Source: Myoxocephalus aenaeus (taxonomy: Eukaryota; Chordata; Actinopteri; Perciformes; Cottidae). Taken from it: a DNA stretch of 64,000 nt. Below the pieces are notes generated by a model. That model was not told the DNA's origin and ran no database searches. It worked only from the letters and a program-made list of their open reading frames with translations. Location: positions 4,793,501 through 4,857,500 of the forward strand of contig JBAMJR010000070.1 in assembly GCA_038501785.1 (NCBI GenBank). Direction: 5' to 3'. A program made the translations under genes and the position numbers. Of the stretch, positions 10,961 to 24,290 are shown in pieces (the stretch's first letter is position 1; each line of letters opens with the position of its first letter).

Positions 10961-13085
10961 TCTTTCTGTAGTTGTTCGGCCCATTTCTATCGTCGTTTTT
11001 TTACTTTTCATCGTCATTGTGAGCCTCTTTGTTGCGGGTTGCTCCGAAAAAAACTGAATTCCTTTGAGATGAGCACGGAGAGCTTCTCCACCTCGCACTA
11101 CTCATTTACTGAAAACATGATAGCCTCCTTCGGCAGCTTTTTTTTGGTGCCTGCAAGGGTTAGTCAACATTTAAATATTAAAATCGAAGAAGTAATATTA
11201 TTCGATTCTCAATGCTGCCCCTGCCTTGTGCTCCACTGAGCCTCCTTCTATTGACTGCAGGTCTGCAATGCTCAGAATGCAGAGCAGTGCAGAGGAGAGA
11301 GACTCTGTCACGGAGGTCACCAGGTTCATAAATCTTTCTCTCTGTCTTGACAGGAGCTGACATGTTCATCTCCCCCATGCTCGGCTGCCCTGTGCATGCT
11401 ATTGGCATACTGATCACCCACCCTGTCTACGTGTTGTGTTTGGTCATCTGATATTCGTTTCCTCTCTAGTAATATTGCATGTTCATTAGGAAGCCACTAA
11501 AACATTTGCCACAATAAATCAATTAAATGCTGCAGGCATTGAGAACATTTTTATGCGTTTTTTTTTTTTTTTATCCAAAAGAGCTATACATTTATTGAGC
11601 AGTGATGGATTCAACTGAACACACTATTTACATGTTGTACAGGACACACTGTGCATGACGGTCTTATATTATAGGAGATGTTTTGCATAAGATGCTTAGC
11701 ATGCATTAATGATTGGGACATTAAAATGAATAAGACTGTGGATCATAATGAGTCACACTCATACGGCATCTACAGGACATGCATCTCTGCGATGTTAGCT
11801 CGGTCACATCGAGTGTCGCACTGCCAACCCTTTAGAAGCTCTGAAGAAAAAAAACAATAATTCTGGGAAGCTCAGAACCCATCGGCTATCGGTCAGAGGA
11901 CAATAAGCCTCTGGGAGCAAGGGGCTATGTATCTCGGATACGAGTGAATTCTGGTCGTTGTTTACTGTCCAATTAGCAACTTGAGACGTGAGACCGGAGT
12001 TGGAGTTGAGATAGCAGATTGTTTTAACCAGTAGCCAGTTAATCAGCTCATTTTTACACCAATTAAAAGCCAAATCATCATCATCAGATGATAACCGCTG
12101 GGTTCCCAGATTTCATTTCGGGCGATGCCTGCTCGAAGGTTTGTGCTCGATGTTACTCGGGCTAGAAACGGAAAACCAGAGAGCTTTCGATACCAAAGTC
12201 TTGTCCCTTTGCCAACAAATTCAACGCAGCATCTGTTTGGAGATGTTTTTCTCAGATATATTATAATAAATGACACAAGTTGCTTCCTGTGAAGCACTTC
12301 CTTGAGTTTCTATGCTACTCTTTCAATATCCTACATACATTTTCAATTAACTCTACCCCCTTTTTTAATCATCCAGCTCTGCAGGGTGCAGGTGATCAGA
12401 GAGCCCGATAGATTTAAAGCCAATGTGGATTTGGAGTCCTCTAGCTTGGTTAAAGGGAACCTCCGCAGTGCAGACCATCACACGGGTAGCACCGTTTACA
12501 ACAACTGTCTCCCTCCTCTGCAACGGTACCTAAAAATGATCTTTCCCAAAATATGTGAACCACAAATATGAGATAACTTTCCCTTATCACTGAGCTTTCC
12601 CTTCGAGCACCTGACAACGTTTTACAAAACAAAACAACGAGATTTGTCTTGTGATCCCCGAACCACACGAGCCAGATAGAGTTGCCGAAAACTCACAGCT
12701 TTGGTTGTATGTAAGCTGTATTGAGGCGTCGTGTCTTCAATGGAGCCCTCTAAATTATGGTTTCCTTGACTACAACCAATGCCAGCGAGCAGCTCAATGA
12801 AAAACTAATAAAACAAGCTCACGGCAGCATTGAAGAGCTTTTTGTCGTCTCCGTCACACGTTTGGAGAATCTGCCACCTGGGATCATGAGTTGTAATGAC
12901 TTGGAGGAAGCAAACTGCTTCATGGTGTGGCAACAGAAAGCCATCAAAGTCCCACCGGGCGCCCGATTAGTCGACTAAGCCAAAAACAATCACAACGATA
13001 TTGCTTCCAGTTGCTGTGAAGAACTTTTACCTGGTCTCAGTGTATTCCTGGTCCTCTATAGACCTCCATCAGGAAACAGACTGTC
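10961..13085. other. Intergenic sequence, no gene recognised
   Basis: No family is recognised. The frame 12757-12978 (+, 73 codons) has a fairly protein-like composition but no splice site or homology that I can name. Confidence 0.5.
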
Positions 13086-13088
13086 AGA

Positions 13089-13190
13089 CCCTGCTGCAGT
13101 CAAATGAGAGGTTTTCAGAGACACTACCACTTAAGTCCACAGGGGGCACCTAATGCCACACATTATAAAGTTCTGTGTAGTAGCTTTAAA
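13089..13190 (+). repeat. Dispersed repeat (agagacactaccactt... type), copy 1
   Basis: Contains ctgctgcagtcaaatgagag, cagagacactaccactt, agtccacaggggg and a trailing gtagctttaa. The same blocks in the same order recur at 61442-61563 inside drosha, so this is an interspersed repeat. Family not assigned. Confidence 0.65.
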
Positions 13191-13760
13191 TGAGAATAGC
13201 ACGCAATAATTACACAGGTCCATGAATATGTAGGCAATAATAATTCATGTGAAGGTACAAACAACTAATTTGTAATACAAAATACAAATATGATTAAAAA
13301 AAACGTTCCTCTGATACCTTTTTCTGACTTCACTAGACTATATTTTGTACATCAGAAAGCGTCACATTCTAACTTCCCTTCACAAGCTTTTTTCACCTAT
13401 TTTTTTCTCAATACTTACAGTAATTAAAGCACGACTAGGCCTCCCCAAAAGTGTTGGCGCGGAGTAGCACTCCAAATGCGGCAATCCAAAGTCCTTCGAT
13501 AAGATGTGCTTTAACTTTAAGCAATTGTGTACAGGGCCTCCATTTCAAGGCGTCGAGTACCCAAATAATAATGTCATAACCTTTGAGGAAGAGAATCATT
13601 AACATGCCCTCTATAATAGGCTACATAGGCTCCCAAGTGGTGTGTCCAATGCAGTCTGGAGTATGAGGAATCTATTATAAATGCATAACAGACAGTGTTA
13701 TTATACCGGTCTATGCGCTCCTCTGGACTTTGAGCACACGGTGACTTAGCATGAGCAAGC

Positions 13761-14049
13761 ACACAGCTGTTGTGCACTTGCGGGGAAATGACTACCGCAA
13801 CATTTGACCACTTCTTCTTCCTCTTCTTCTTCTTCTATACATATGGAGGCCATTGAGGGTGAGAAGTGTCCAGCGTTCCACACTCATCTTTTTTTAGCGT
13901 TATAAGAAGAAGAAATTATCCTTTATTAATCCCTGTGGGGAAATTGGTCCCTGCATTGAACCCATACTTGGTTATTAAGGAGCAGTGTGCTGCCGTGAGG
14001 CGCCCGGGGAGCAACTGGTGGTTCAGTGTCTTGCTCAAGGACACTTCAA
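13761..14049 (+). repeat. Dispersed repeat copy 2 (direct repeat of 7779-8088)
   Basis: Same order of blocks as copy 1: acacagctgttgtgcacttg, interrupted CTT run, ggaggccattgagggtgaga, cctttattaatccctgtggg, gaggcgcccggggagcaact, ending at ggacacttcaa. The open frame 13866-14177 is a by-product of this repeat. Confidence 0.85.
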
Positions 14050-16690
14050 TCTACAACACACTTGTAGATTTTGAAGCGTCATATTTCTTTAAAAAAGCGG
14101 TTGCTAACAAGTGGCCTCATAAGACGACTACACTTCCTCTCTTGAACACTCAGTCTCCTTCAGCTTTGTGCTGGTAGAAGTTGAAGTCATGTGACCGCGG
14201 TGTAGTTAGCCTGACGTTAGCTTCATACTTCTGGCAATTGCAACAATTTGTGAAGATTATCTTTCTGAACAAAAGGTTTAAATATGATTAAAGGTGGTAA
14301 TCAATAACACAGAAATAGAAATGATCCAGCAATCATACTTTTATTTGACTCCCGACGCTGGTATTTCAATAACCATTGCACACCAGTTTGTTCACTCAAA
14401 GGTTATGAAGGAGGGAAAATACAGATCTCAGAGCTCCAATTAGCTTTGCAGTGATTGTATTAAAAAGACAGATTTCTACCGCGATTCATAACTGTCTCCA
14501 AACTGCGAGGGGAGGTTCAATAAAAGGGGAATGGTGTCTCGTAGCTAATAGCCTACGATTGCTTCCTCCATTCCTGCAGCTTTATTCTCGACATCTCGGA
14601 GAACACTGACATGTGGAAAATGTTTTGAATGAGTTTTGACAAAAACAAAAATCTTGCTGGAGCCCACATGAGCACTCCAGAGGTTTATAAATGAATACAA
14701 ACATGAATATCTTTGGGGTGAATGCACATTTAAAATATACAACTGAGGAGAGGAGGGAACAGTAAATCGTGCCTTCGTGTGCGTTGACTCAGCAGTGATG
14801 TCCTTAAGTGAGAAAAGTTGATCTACAGGAGAATAAATATTTGAAAGCGATTCAGAATGCCAGATTATATTACATTATATTTTAATGTTTTTAATTCTTA
14901 CAAATGGTGTGTTCTCCTTGACATAAATGAAGACACTTCTGACATAAATGGATAAAGAGACATTCACCAGAATGAATGCAGGACGAGAAGCGTTTTGATA
15001 CTCAAAATGTACGTTAATTGCGCCGCCGCTCTGCTCCACACATCCTAAGAAAAACTAAAAGCAGCGACCTGAACGTGTTGCTTCTTTCAACTGATAAGAA
15101 AGAGACCGGAGTCGAGCGAATGATTTTCCTCTTATGTAATATTAAGATATCATTCATATGTTTTTGACAAAAAGAATGACCTAAAGGTTATTCAGGAAAA
15201 TTACACTTAAGTTTCATAATGTTTCTTTCCCTCAGGCTGAGAGAACAATACCTTTAATAACATCATTTAGAATGAAATTAAATTAAATCTGAAAGTAATA
15301 AAGTCCCTTTTATGTCTTTATTCCTCCGTATATCTCACACTCCTTCAGCGTTATTGCTTTCCACATGAACTTATCGCTCCTTCTTCCCGTCCTGCAACAT
15401 CTCCACGAACGATTCAACAATCGATTCAACAATCACTGATAATTTCTGATAATCATAAACTGGTAAAAGAGTGCTGTAGTAATGGAATCATGATTTCACA
15501 GCAGGATTGCATTGGCTCTCAGTAACGCTGTACTTGTTTTGGGTGCAGACCTTTTGGACCACATCTCGGACATGTGACGTCTCTTTGGGTAGTTGGTATG
15601 CATGAATATGGACGACTCTTTAAACATGTTCTTAAAGAATTGGGGTTACAAATACCTGACAAAGAAAATAAGATAAGTGTGAAAGTAATACCCACGTGTG
15701 GGCATTAGTGGCCGTAATATATGTGGTTTTGGACCAGTACACTGTTTATATGTAGAGCACAAATGTAGATGACACCATCCTTCTACAAGTAATGCATCTA
15801 TGAGGCACCCAGCTAGTGTAGAAAGTTACTTTTACCAAAATACGCTTCTTTTATTAAAAAAAAAGGCTTCCAGCAAATCTCCAAAATAAACCTGAATAAC
15901 TGAAAAGAGAACCAGCAGTGAAAGACATCCTGAATGCTCATGTGTTCAAACGTGTATCGTCTTCTTTGATATATTTTGTATTTATGTTTTTTTGCAAAAG
16001 CATCAATCTCACAATGAAGTTGTCCTCAACAAGACAAGTTGAGAGAAGATTGCTTGCCTCTGATTGCAAGGTTCCTTCAATTAAAGGTCCCTCACTATAA
16101 CACAACGTTCACCCGTGAGTAGCCATAGAACTATGAGCACCAACACAACATCAATACAATTAAACCAATAAGAGCAATCAAGTTTAAAATCAGTTATAAA
16201 CACCAACACGTGACCTACTTCATACTTCAAACATTGTACTTGTTCTGGTCTTGTGAGTAAGTGAAAGGCACAGGAATAAGCAGATGTATTGCCTCCTGCT
16301 ACTCGGTTTGAAGAAGTGCGAAACAAAGTCCGTCACACAAATGATTCCATGCACCCGGCGGGTGAAAGCGCCGGTGGATCCTCACTTACGATCAATACGT
16401 CGTGGCTGCAAACTAGAAGTTGCATTAAATCACGAGGGGAAAGTCGCCTGAGAAATGAAATGTAATGAGATGCAGGTGGAGAGACGCTCACGGTGGGATC
16501 ACCGGAAACAAATGCATCCCGCATGTCTGAAGAGTATTAATCAAAAATAAACCCTGTATTTGTGATTAATACTCTGCAGAGCGCTGGACATAATTAATGC
16601 TTTATTGCTTTAGCTGAAATGTTAACGCGATGCTCTCGGGGTCTCCCATTGTCCACTGATAATAAGTCACAGGAGGAAGAAAAAAAACAC
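14050..16690. other. Intergenic sequence, no gene recognised
   Basis: AT-rich sequence. I see no coding exon, RNA gene or complete mobile element. Confidence 0.5.
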
Positions 16691-16694
16691 AGAG

Positions 16695-16918
16695 GCCCAA
16701 TCCCAATGTCCCCCCTAAACCCTGAAACCCTGAACCCTTGATGGTGTAAATATGAACGGGACAGCGCTTTGCTGCAACATATCATGTGACCACATAACAA
16801 TTGTGTATTTATTTTATACTTTGTATTCACTGATTAGAACATCTTCCTCATGAGATGAGAAGTCATTTAAAATGATCTATTTACACATTTAGTAAAAAAA
16901 CGAAATGTTTGATGAATG

Positions 16919-16991
<73 letters not shown>

Positions 16992-17268
16992 ATTTACATT
17001 CTATATATAATGTTGTAGTGTAAAGGTATTTTATCACGTGCCTCTCTGTTTACCTTTTTTTTTTGTTTTACGTCTTCATGCTTCCATTGGGAACTGCGTG
17101 TTTAACGCCACATTGCTATGAACTGTGGGTAATTCCCTTAGGCACAGGGTTCATAAAGGGTTCAAAATGTCTGCCAGAAATCCCTCAAGCACTCTACGAT
17201 GTGACAATGGGACAGCCCTAAACGCCTCAAAGTCTGTGAGTCCGTAAGGGTGGAGATTGGGATTGTTT
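16695..17268. mobile_element. MITE-like element with CAATCCCAAT inverted ends
   Basis: The left end reads caatcccaatgtcccccc (16698 onward) and the right end, ggtggagattgggattg (to 17265), is its approximate inverted complement: CAATCCCAAT is perfect over 10 bp and similarity continues inward. The inside has no coding capacity and carries a (TA)n microsatellite at 16922-16985. A clear target-site duplication is not visible, so the exact borders and superfamily are uncertain. Confidence 0.5.
16922..16985. repeat. (TA)n microsatellite
   Basis: About 32 TA units, followed by a few TG units. Confidence 0.97.
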
Positions 17269-17408
17269 TCAGTCCGTGAAAGTTCATTTAAACCCTAAAA
17301 TAATGCCTAAATCACTTGGCCCCTCCCTCTCGTGTCACTTCTGGTTCCAAAGAAACAAAATGGTTCTTATACCGCCTGTGCTGCAGTCATACTTTGAGCA
17401 AGAATTTA

Positions 17409-17850
17409 TAACCCTCCTGTTACCTTCAAATGTACTGGAATCTTTTACCCTTGGGGTCAATTTGACCCCAGCAATTTAAAACTCCAGAAAATGATTATAA
17501 TTTGTAAAAAAAATCCCAAGTTTAAGCGTGGAAGATTATAAAGCTGCATGTTAAAGTGACCTCAATATCATCCAACACAACCAAAACAAATGTGTGTAAA
17601 ATGTTGATATTTCTTACATGTTTTATACAGCTAAAACAGCCTGGGGTCAAATTGACCCCAAAGAACACCGAAAACATATCATCATGTTAATGTTATGTAT
17701 ACCCAGTTGTCCCCATTAAATTAGGAAAAGTCATGAAATATGAAGCTAAAAAATGTATGTCAATCATATATTTAGAGACGTTAAACATTGAATGGGGTCA
17801 ATTTGAATGGGGTCAAATTGACCCCAAAGATAACAAGAGAAGTATTTAAC
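17409..17850. mobile_element. Palindrome-bearing MITE-like repeat (GGGGTCAA/TTGACCCC)
   Basis: The 17-base near-palindrome ggggtcaatttgacccc occurs at 17453-17469 and its inverted form ggggtcaaattgacccc at 17643-17659 and 17809-17825, with a partial copy at 17794-17805. The outer flanks are also inverted relatives: cctcctgttaccttc near 17412 and, on the other strand, cttctcttgttatcttt near 17840. No coding capacity. This arrangement fits a short non-autonomous DNA element or a hairpin-forming dispersed repeat common in teleosts; target duplication not resolved. Confidence 0.55.
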
Positions 17851-19141
<1,291 letters not shown>

Positions 19142-19188
19142 AACTGTTATATCACACACACACAAGTTGTGGGTGTGATATAACAGTT
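19142..19188. repeat. Perfect inverted repeat, 16-bp arms
   Basis: Arm 19142-19157 (aactgttatatcacac) is the exact inverse complement of 19173-19188, with a 15-base loop. It sits 25 bases from a second, longer palindrome at 19214-19256. Confidence 0.9.
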
Positions 19189-19213
19189 ATATAACTTATA
19201 TGTACAGTTAAAT

Positions 19214-19256
19214 AACTTATATGTACAGTTGTGGGCCACAACTGTACATATAAGTT
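19214..19256. repeat. Near-perfect 43-bp palindrome, 21-bp arms
   Basis: Arms 19214-19234 and 19236-19256 are exact inverse complements around one central base. The left arm begins aacttatatgtacagtt, and this 17-mer is also present directly repeated at 19193-19209. The structure can form a long cruciform or, if transcribed, a hairpin with almost no loop. Confidence 0.92.
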
Positions 19257-20850
19257 CTTTTCAAGGCGATACTTTCCTTATTTTGTATTTTAACCAACTT
19301 GTAATTTATCTATAATATATACTGTATATACATTATCTTTTATATACCATTACACAGTATCTTCTTATTATAGGAATATATATATAATAATAATAATACA
19401 TTGGGTTATATGAAACCAGCAACTGTATAATTGTTGGCAAATTCAGGACAATAATATATATATATAAATATATATATATTAAAGATGTATTGTATATTTG
19501 ACTATAGGACATTAAGTACAAATATAATGACATAACCAAGCAGTATACAATTATTATATTATATGTTTTTTTACAAGTTAATACAAAACAAACATGCTTA
19601 GATTCGTCAAAGAAAGGCATTGAAATAAGCATTGCTTTCATACTTGTGTATAACAGGAACAGGATCTTGCTGAGAATTCCTGACTAACAAAAGGTGATTT
19701 TACCTTTAAAACCTCTGAATGAACCGCAGCATACTTTAGAGAATGTACTTTATACTTTAGAGAATGTACTTTATACTTTAGAGAATGTATAAAGCCCACG
19801 AAGGTCGAGGATTTCTTTGGATTGCTAATCTTTCACTTTTTAGAATAAAGGCAATAATGGCAACAAAACCTCTTCACGGCTCATAAATGAGAAGCCTTTC
19901 AGTCGCTCTAATAATCACGTATGCTGAGCCACAGTTGGAAATATAACCCCTTTGACAAATTACCTTATATATGCTTTTTATTAAAGAGCAGTGCTTTTTT
20001 TAATTACGATCCTTTTCAGGACCTTTGTATCCCCCTTCTGATCCATTATCTGAAGACTCGGTGCTCATTACACTAATTTATACTAATTTCATGAAGGGGC
20101 AAATTGAGGGCCCGCTTACAGTTTTTACGTCACCTGTAGCGTTCAAGGTCACGAAGGCAATCGACCGAAAATGCTTAAAATCAAACACATTTTGGTGTTG
20201 GTTCAGGCTGCAGCTGAGCTCTCCACTGGGCTGTTGAGGGCAGAAGCTTTCATGCCTCTGAAGTAGCATTCGGGTCCGCCGCTCCGCAGCATCCGAGTGA
20301 CGCTTACAGGTACTTTCGGTTAATGCAGCGGGAGAGGGAGGTTCACAAAGGTCACTTTGTCTTTTCACTTTGAACTGTAAGCAAGAAGTGTGTTTTTCTC
20401 GTGGTTCCGACAATGAAAGTTCCATCTTGTCCTCGAACAAAGTAGCTCGACAGATATAATCTCAACTCAAGGTCCACTTGCTTTTTCCCCAGAGCTTTCG
20501 ACCGCACGTTACAGTAAGGCGTTACTCATTTGTCCCGCGATAACCTCCAGTTGTCGAGCGTCCGAAGTTCCATATTTTTAACGTGCGATGAGCACCGAGT
20601 CTTCACGATGAAGACTTGGACTTGCAGTTGAAAGCCGCAGAAATAACTAGTAAGTTGACGATGAGCTTCAGTTACTTTGTCAAATTCCATCCATATATAT
20701 ATATATATATACATTCCACTGCAGGGCATCGCCCCCCATCACCATCATATTAATGTTCTTTATCACTTTATGTTGTGTCTATTTCCCTTTTCTGTTGAGA
20801 TAACTGAGACTTGTGTTAGCTTTGAGGCACTGCTGATATAAATGCTTTGT
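19257..20850. other. Intergenic sequence with a short 21-bp tandem repeat
   Basis: Mostly AT-rich. At 19731-19790 the unit atactttagagaatgtacttt is repeated about 2.8 times. The minus-strand frame 20078-20440 (120 codons) has no recognisable domain. A short (TA)n lies at about 20693. Confidence 0.5.
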
Positions 20851-21347
20851 AAAGCATAGATAGTCCTCACTTTAGATGAGGTCACAGAACATACTTAACT
20901 AATACTTAACTAACGAGTAGTAACTACCTGAATTAATCATGAATTGCAGTATTAAAACACGTTTATAAAGCACATCTTAACATAGTCCCTAACCATTAGT
21001 GCATATCTAAATCATTATGTGCATAAATAAATGCTTGAATAAATCACATTTAAATAATTTTTTGTATCATTCACTAACACTTCATAAATTATCTTATTAA
21101 TCATCTACAAGTCCTTAATACTTCATTTAAAAATGGGGAACGCATCATTTATAAAGTATGAAAACCTAATCATGAAACGCATAATAGTCAAGCTTATTAA
21201 TCAAGAATAAAACATGTATAACTTTATGAATTGCATACTAATGAGTTCCTAATGAGTGTTGGAATAATGCTTTATAAATGATGAATTACATGTTTACTCA
21301 TGCTTTACTAATGCTAAATAGCGGGCAGTTATAATAAAGTGCTACCA
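20850..21347. repeat. AT-rich dispersed repeat ending ataataaagtgctacc
   Basis: The block is made of many degenerate short words (taatgag, tttataaa, cttaataca) and finishes gggcagttataataaagtgc. Sequences ending in ...TTATAAAGTG(C/T)TACC are widespread in teleost genomes and probably derive from a DNA transposon. The left border and family are not resolved. Confidence 0.4.
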
Positions 21348-21384
21348 AATAAGTTTTTAGTCCAGTCCTGACTTTCCTCCCTAG

Positions 21385-21477
21385 CGGCACCTTGAAGGCT
21401 GAAGAAGAGAAGCCTCTCCGTAGTGTGTACCGGTACGACAATGGGTACTTCTGCACCGCTGCCCAGATGGCTGCTGG
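21385..21477 (+). CDS. Exon-like island of unknown identity
   Basis: A 93-base segment is preceded by a pyrimidine-rich acceptor (gactttcctccctag) and followed by a GT donor (gctgctgg|gtgaac). One frame (phase 1 in, phase 2 out) is open and reads GTLKAEEEKPLRSVYRYDNG then YFCTAAQMAA, with G/C-rich third positions. The other two frames contain stops. I do not recognise the protein and no second exon with matching phase was found nearby. It may be a real exon of an unannotated gene, a decayed gene fragment, or chance. Confidence 0.25.
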
Positions 21478-23640
21478 GTGAACAAGGCCGTTGCCGGGGT
21501 GACCGGTGCACGTTGGCAGGATGTTGTTGTGCAATGTGGGAACGATGTCCTGAATCTAAATCGCTCCACATTATCAATAGCGAGTCACGGAGGGCAAGCA
21601 ATCGGGATAATGACACAGCTGGCGAAGACGCTGCAAAGTGCGATATGGCTGCTTGTGCAATCTGCCAGGTGTGTGCATCGTTTTCACAAGCCCTTACATT
21701 TTATTTATTTATGAGCCCGTAAACACAGCTGCCAATAACGTTTCTGACCCGATTGAGGTGGTTGCTTGAGGAGCTGGAGAGAGAAGCGGAGTTATGGGAA
21801 AATAAAAAAGGGATCGAAAACAACAGATGCTGAATAAATAACAGATTCAAATCAGCTTCCCGTCATTCATTTTCCCATCATTCATTTTTTTTCAAAAGCT
21901 GGCAAAGAAAGGACCGGTTTATTATGAGATTTTAATTTCATTTTTTTGATGTAAATCAAAACTTTGGAGATGGGAGCTTGTTATTGCAGTCCCAAAATAT
22001 GAACGTTCCAATAAATAAGAATATTAATTTCATTTGGCGGTCTTGTTGAAATAGTCTTGCAATGATGTATTCTTCGTTTATTCATTTGGGTTTTTTAGAC
22101 TTTTTAGCCTAAATATGGGGGAAACATTGGAGCTCATAAAAGAGCATTTCATTTTTCAGGTCATCTGAAAACTTAAAATTCACCAAATATGGAGATTAGG
22201 GCTTTACAATCCGTACAGAATACCCTGCCCTCTGACCTTACGACCTTTGCTGAGGATAAGAAATGACTTCCCGAATAAATCACTCCAAAAGTGGGGATAA
22301 GATAAATGGTGTAGAACTCCTTCTTTTCGACAACATAACTCCTGGTTTGGGCTGGTTTTCTGTCCTAAAACCCGGATTTTAGAACACTCCCTCTCACTTA
22401 AGTTTGATCTTCTGAGTCTGCTGCTTTAAATTGTTTTTTCTTTTTGACTATAGGCCACAATAAAAAGCACAATGCGCCATCGTTTCAGGGAACCAACATT
22501 AGCTTTTACTTTTTATTCCTCCACATACAGCATTTGTTGGAAACTGTTTTTGTGAGAAAACATTGCGAGATGAAGCCTAAACTGTAGAAAACACTTTCTG
22601 CACCCAGGATGAAAATTGGCCTCTGGGAATAAAAAAAAAAAGAACTGAAATGGAGCTAATGAAGCTAAATTCCCTCTAAAACTATTACATGAGCCACATA
22701 TTAAAATCCCCCAATGTGGACTTGTGCAGTATATTCTCTCATACGCAGGTGTTGTTTTGGTGCTTTTGTTCTCTCCACCCTGTAGACCGAGGTGAGTGCT
22801 TTTTCCCTCAGCATGCTTTCAACAGCTGAGCTTATTTCAATATCTGTCCTGTTTGTTTCCTGCCGGCTGCACGGGGCCACATGTCCGATTGGCCCGGGGC
22901 CACATGTCCGATTGGCCCGGGCGGCGTGTTCCTTTGTCCTCTTCATACTCCGAGCAGTTTAAAGTACAAGCAGAAGCACACGTCAGTATTGAACTAACTA
23001 ATTCTCTCTCTCTCTCTCTCTACATTTAAAATCAGCTTCAACCTCCAGCTCAAGGCCGCCCTGGATCATCTACAGCTCAGGGCTACTAGCCGGCTTTGTT
23101 CATCCGTTGCAATGAAAATACTTTTTTGGGGGGCCCCTGCAAATTGAAAGATTACCTGTTTTAATTAGATTGTCCTCAGAGTGATATTTGAATGGGCAGA
23201 GTTTGCTAACATTCATTTCAATTTACGTAATTGTCCCTCAATCTTCGTTTCCAGTTCAGAAAGTTACTCATAACTTCTCTCAACAATTTGGATTTTGCAA
23301 ACATCAAGTGTGACCTTAAAATGAACATTCTCTCTTCAGCATGCGCTTTGTTGTTGTTGTATGAACATGTTCGTCCTTTTTAAATGTTTTTTTATATGAG
23401 GGACATCAGTGGTCTATACAGGACTCATCAGGCGTGTTCCTATTCAGACTATATTCAGAATAAACTTTGATGAAAACCTTTGCTAAGTTAGAGACGGGTG
23501 CATCGTGACCAAATGAAGAGGTCGTCATTTTGTTTGACCCTCTGGAATATAGTTTGCTAAAAAATAAAAGTTAAACATCTTTACCAAAACAATTTAAATT
23601 TTTTTATTTTGTATTTAATGCGTCCTTACATAAAGCACAT
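21478..23640. other. Intergenic sequence, no gene recognised
   Basis: AT-rich. A 23-bp exact tandem duplication (unit starts ggggccacatgtccgattgg) lies at 22873-22918, and a short (CT)n at about 23003-23021. Confidence 0.5.
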
Positions 23641-24290
23641 GCTGTCTTAAAGGGACAGTGTCTAGCATTGTGGGTTCAGAGGCCATCCTCTTCATAATAA
23701 CACTGCTTTAAGAGAAATGATGGCGACTGGCGCTACTAGAACTACGGGGTCCTTCAGGTAACGTAAAAACACGATAGGTTCTTTGCAGAGCCAGTGTTTT
23801 GGTTTCTCCATTCTGGGTCAACACATTCTTACCCTAAAGCGTAGACTACCTCGCTCTACGTGCCCTTCTAGCGTCGGTTTAGGATGTTGAGTTTGTCGAT
23901 TTGGTCCTCGCCATCTTGAACTATCCTGGCTTTTTGCAACCAATGAACAGAAGTTGGAATGCAGATGAGTGACGTAGAGACGCTGGTAGAGACCTGTCAA
24001 TCACAGTAAGCCCCGCCCTAAAGCGGCTTTATGGTCTGTTTCACTCTAAATGACCATAATTTACGAAATGAACATCATGCTGTATTGAAGAAGACTTGAA
24101 ACTAGAGGTTGAGACATAAACTCATGTTTACAATGTTTACTGATCATCAAGAGAGAAGTAGAGTCATTTATATAGACTTCTATACAACCAGAGGAGTCGT
24201 TCCCTGGTGGTCAGGAGAGAGAATGCAATTCAAGACACTTCCGCATCGGCTTCACTTGTCAGGACCAGAGCTTTCTTCCTGGGCGCATCA
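23640..24290 (+). repeat. Abundant teleost interspersed repeat (non-coding)
   Basis: The block has a recognisable series: agccccgccctaaagc, tttatggtctgtttcactct, aaatgaccataatttacgaa, atgaacatcatgctgtattg, aagaagacttgaaactagag, ttgagacataaactcatg, and agacttctatacaaccagag. From general knowledge this series is a very frequent teleost dispersed repeat found in introns and UTRs. It has no coding capacity, and I do not assign a family. The left part (23640-23990) may be a separate insertion. Confidence 0.55.

Noticed and set aside
10436..11098. 220-codon minus-strand open frame rich in Thr-Lys-Arg
   Set aside because: It is a translation of the 42-bp minisatellite, whose unit length is a multiple of three and lacks stops.
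12757..12978. 73-codon plus-strand frame with protein-like composition
   Set aside because: No recognisable domain or flanking splice signals; kept only as a note.
20078..20440. 120-codon minus-strand frame
   Set aside because: No recognisable domain, no splice partners, composition not convincing.
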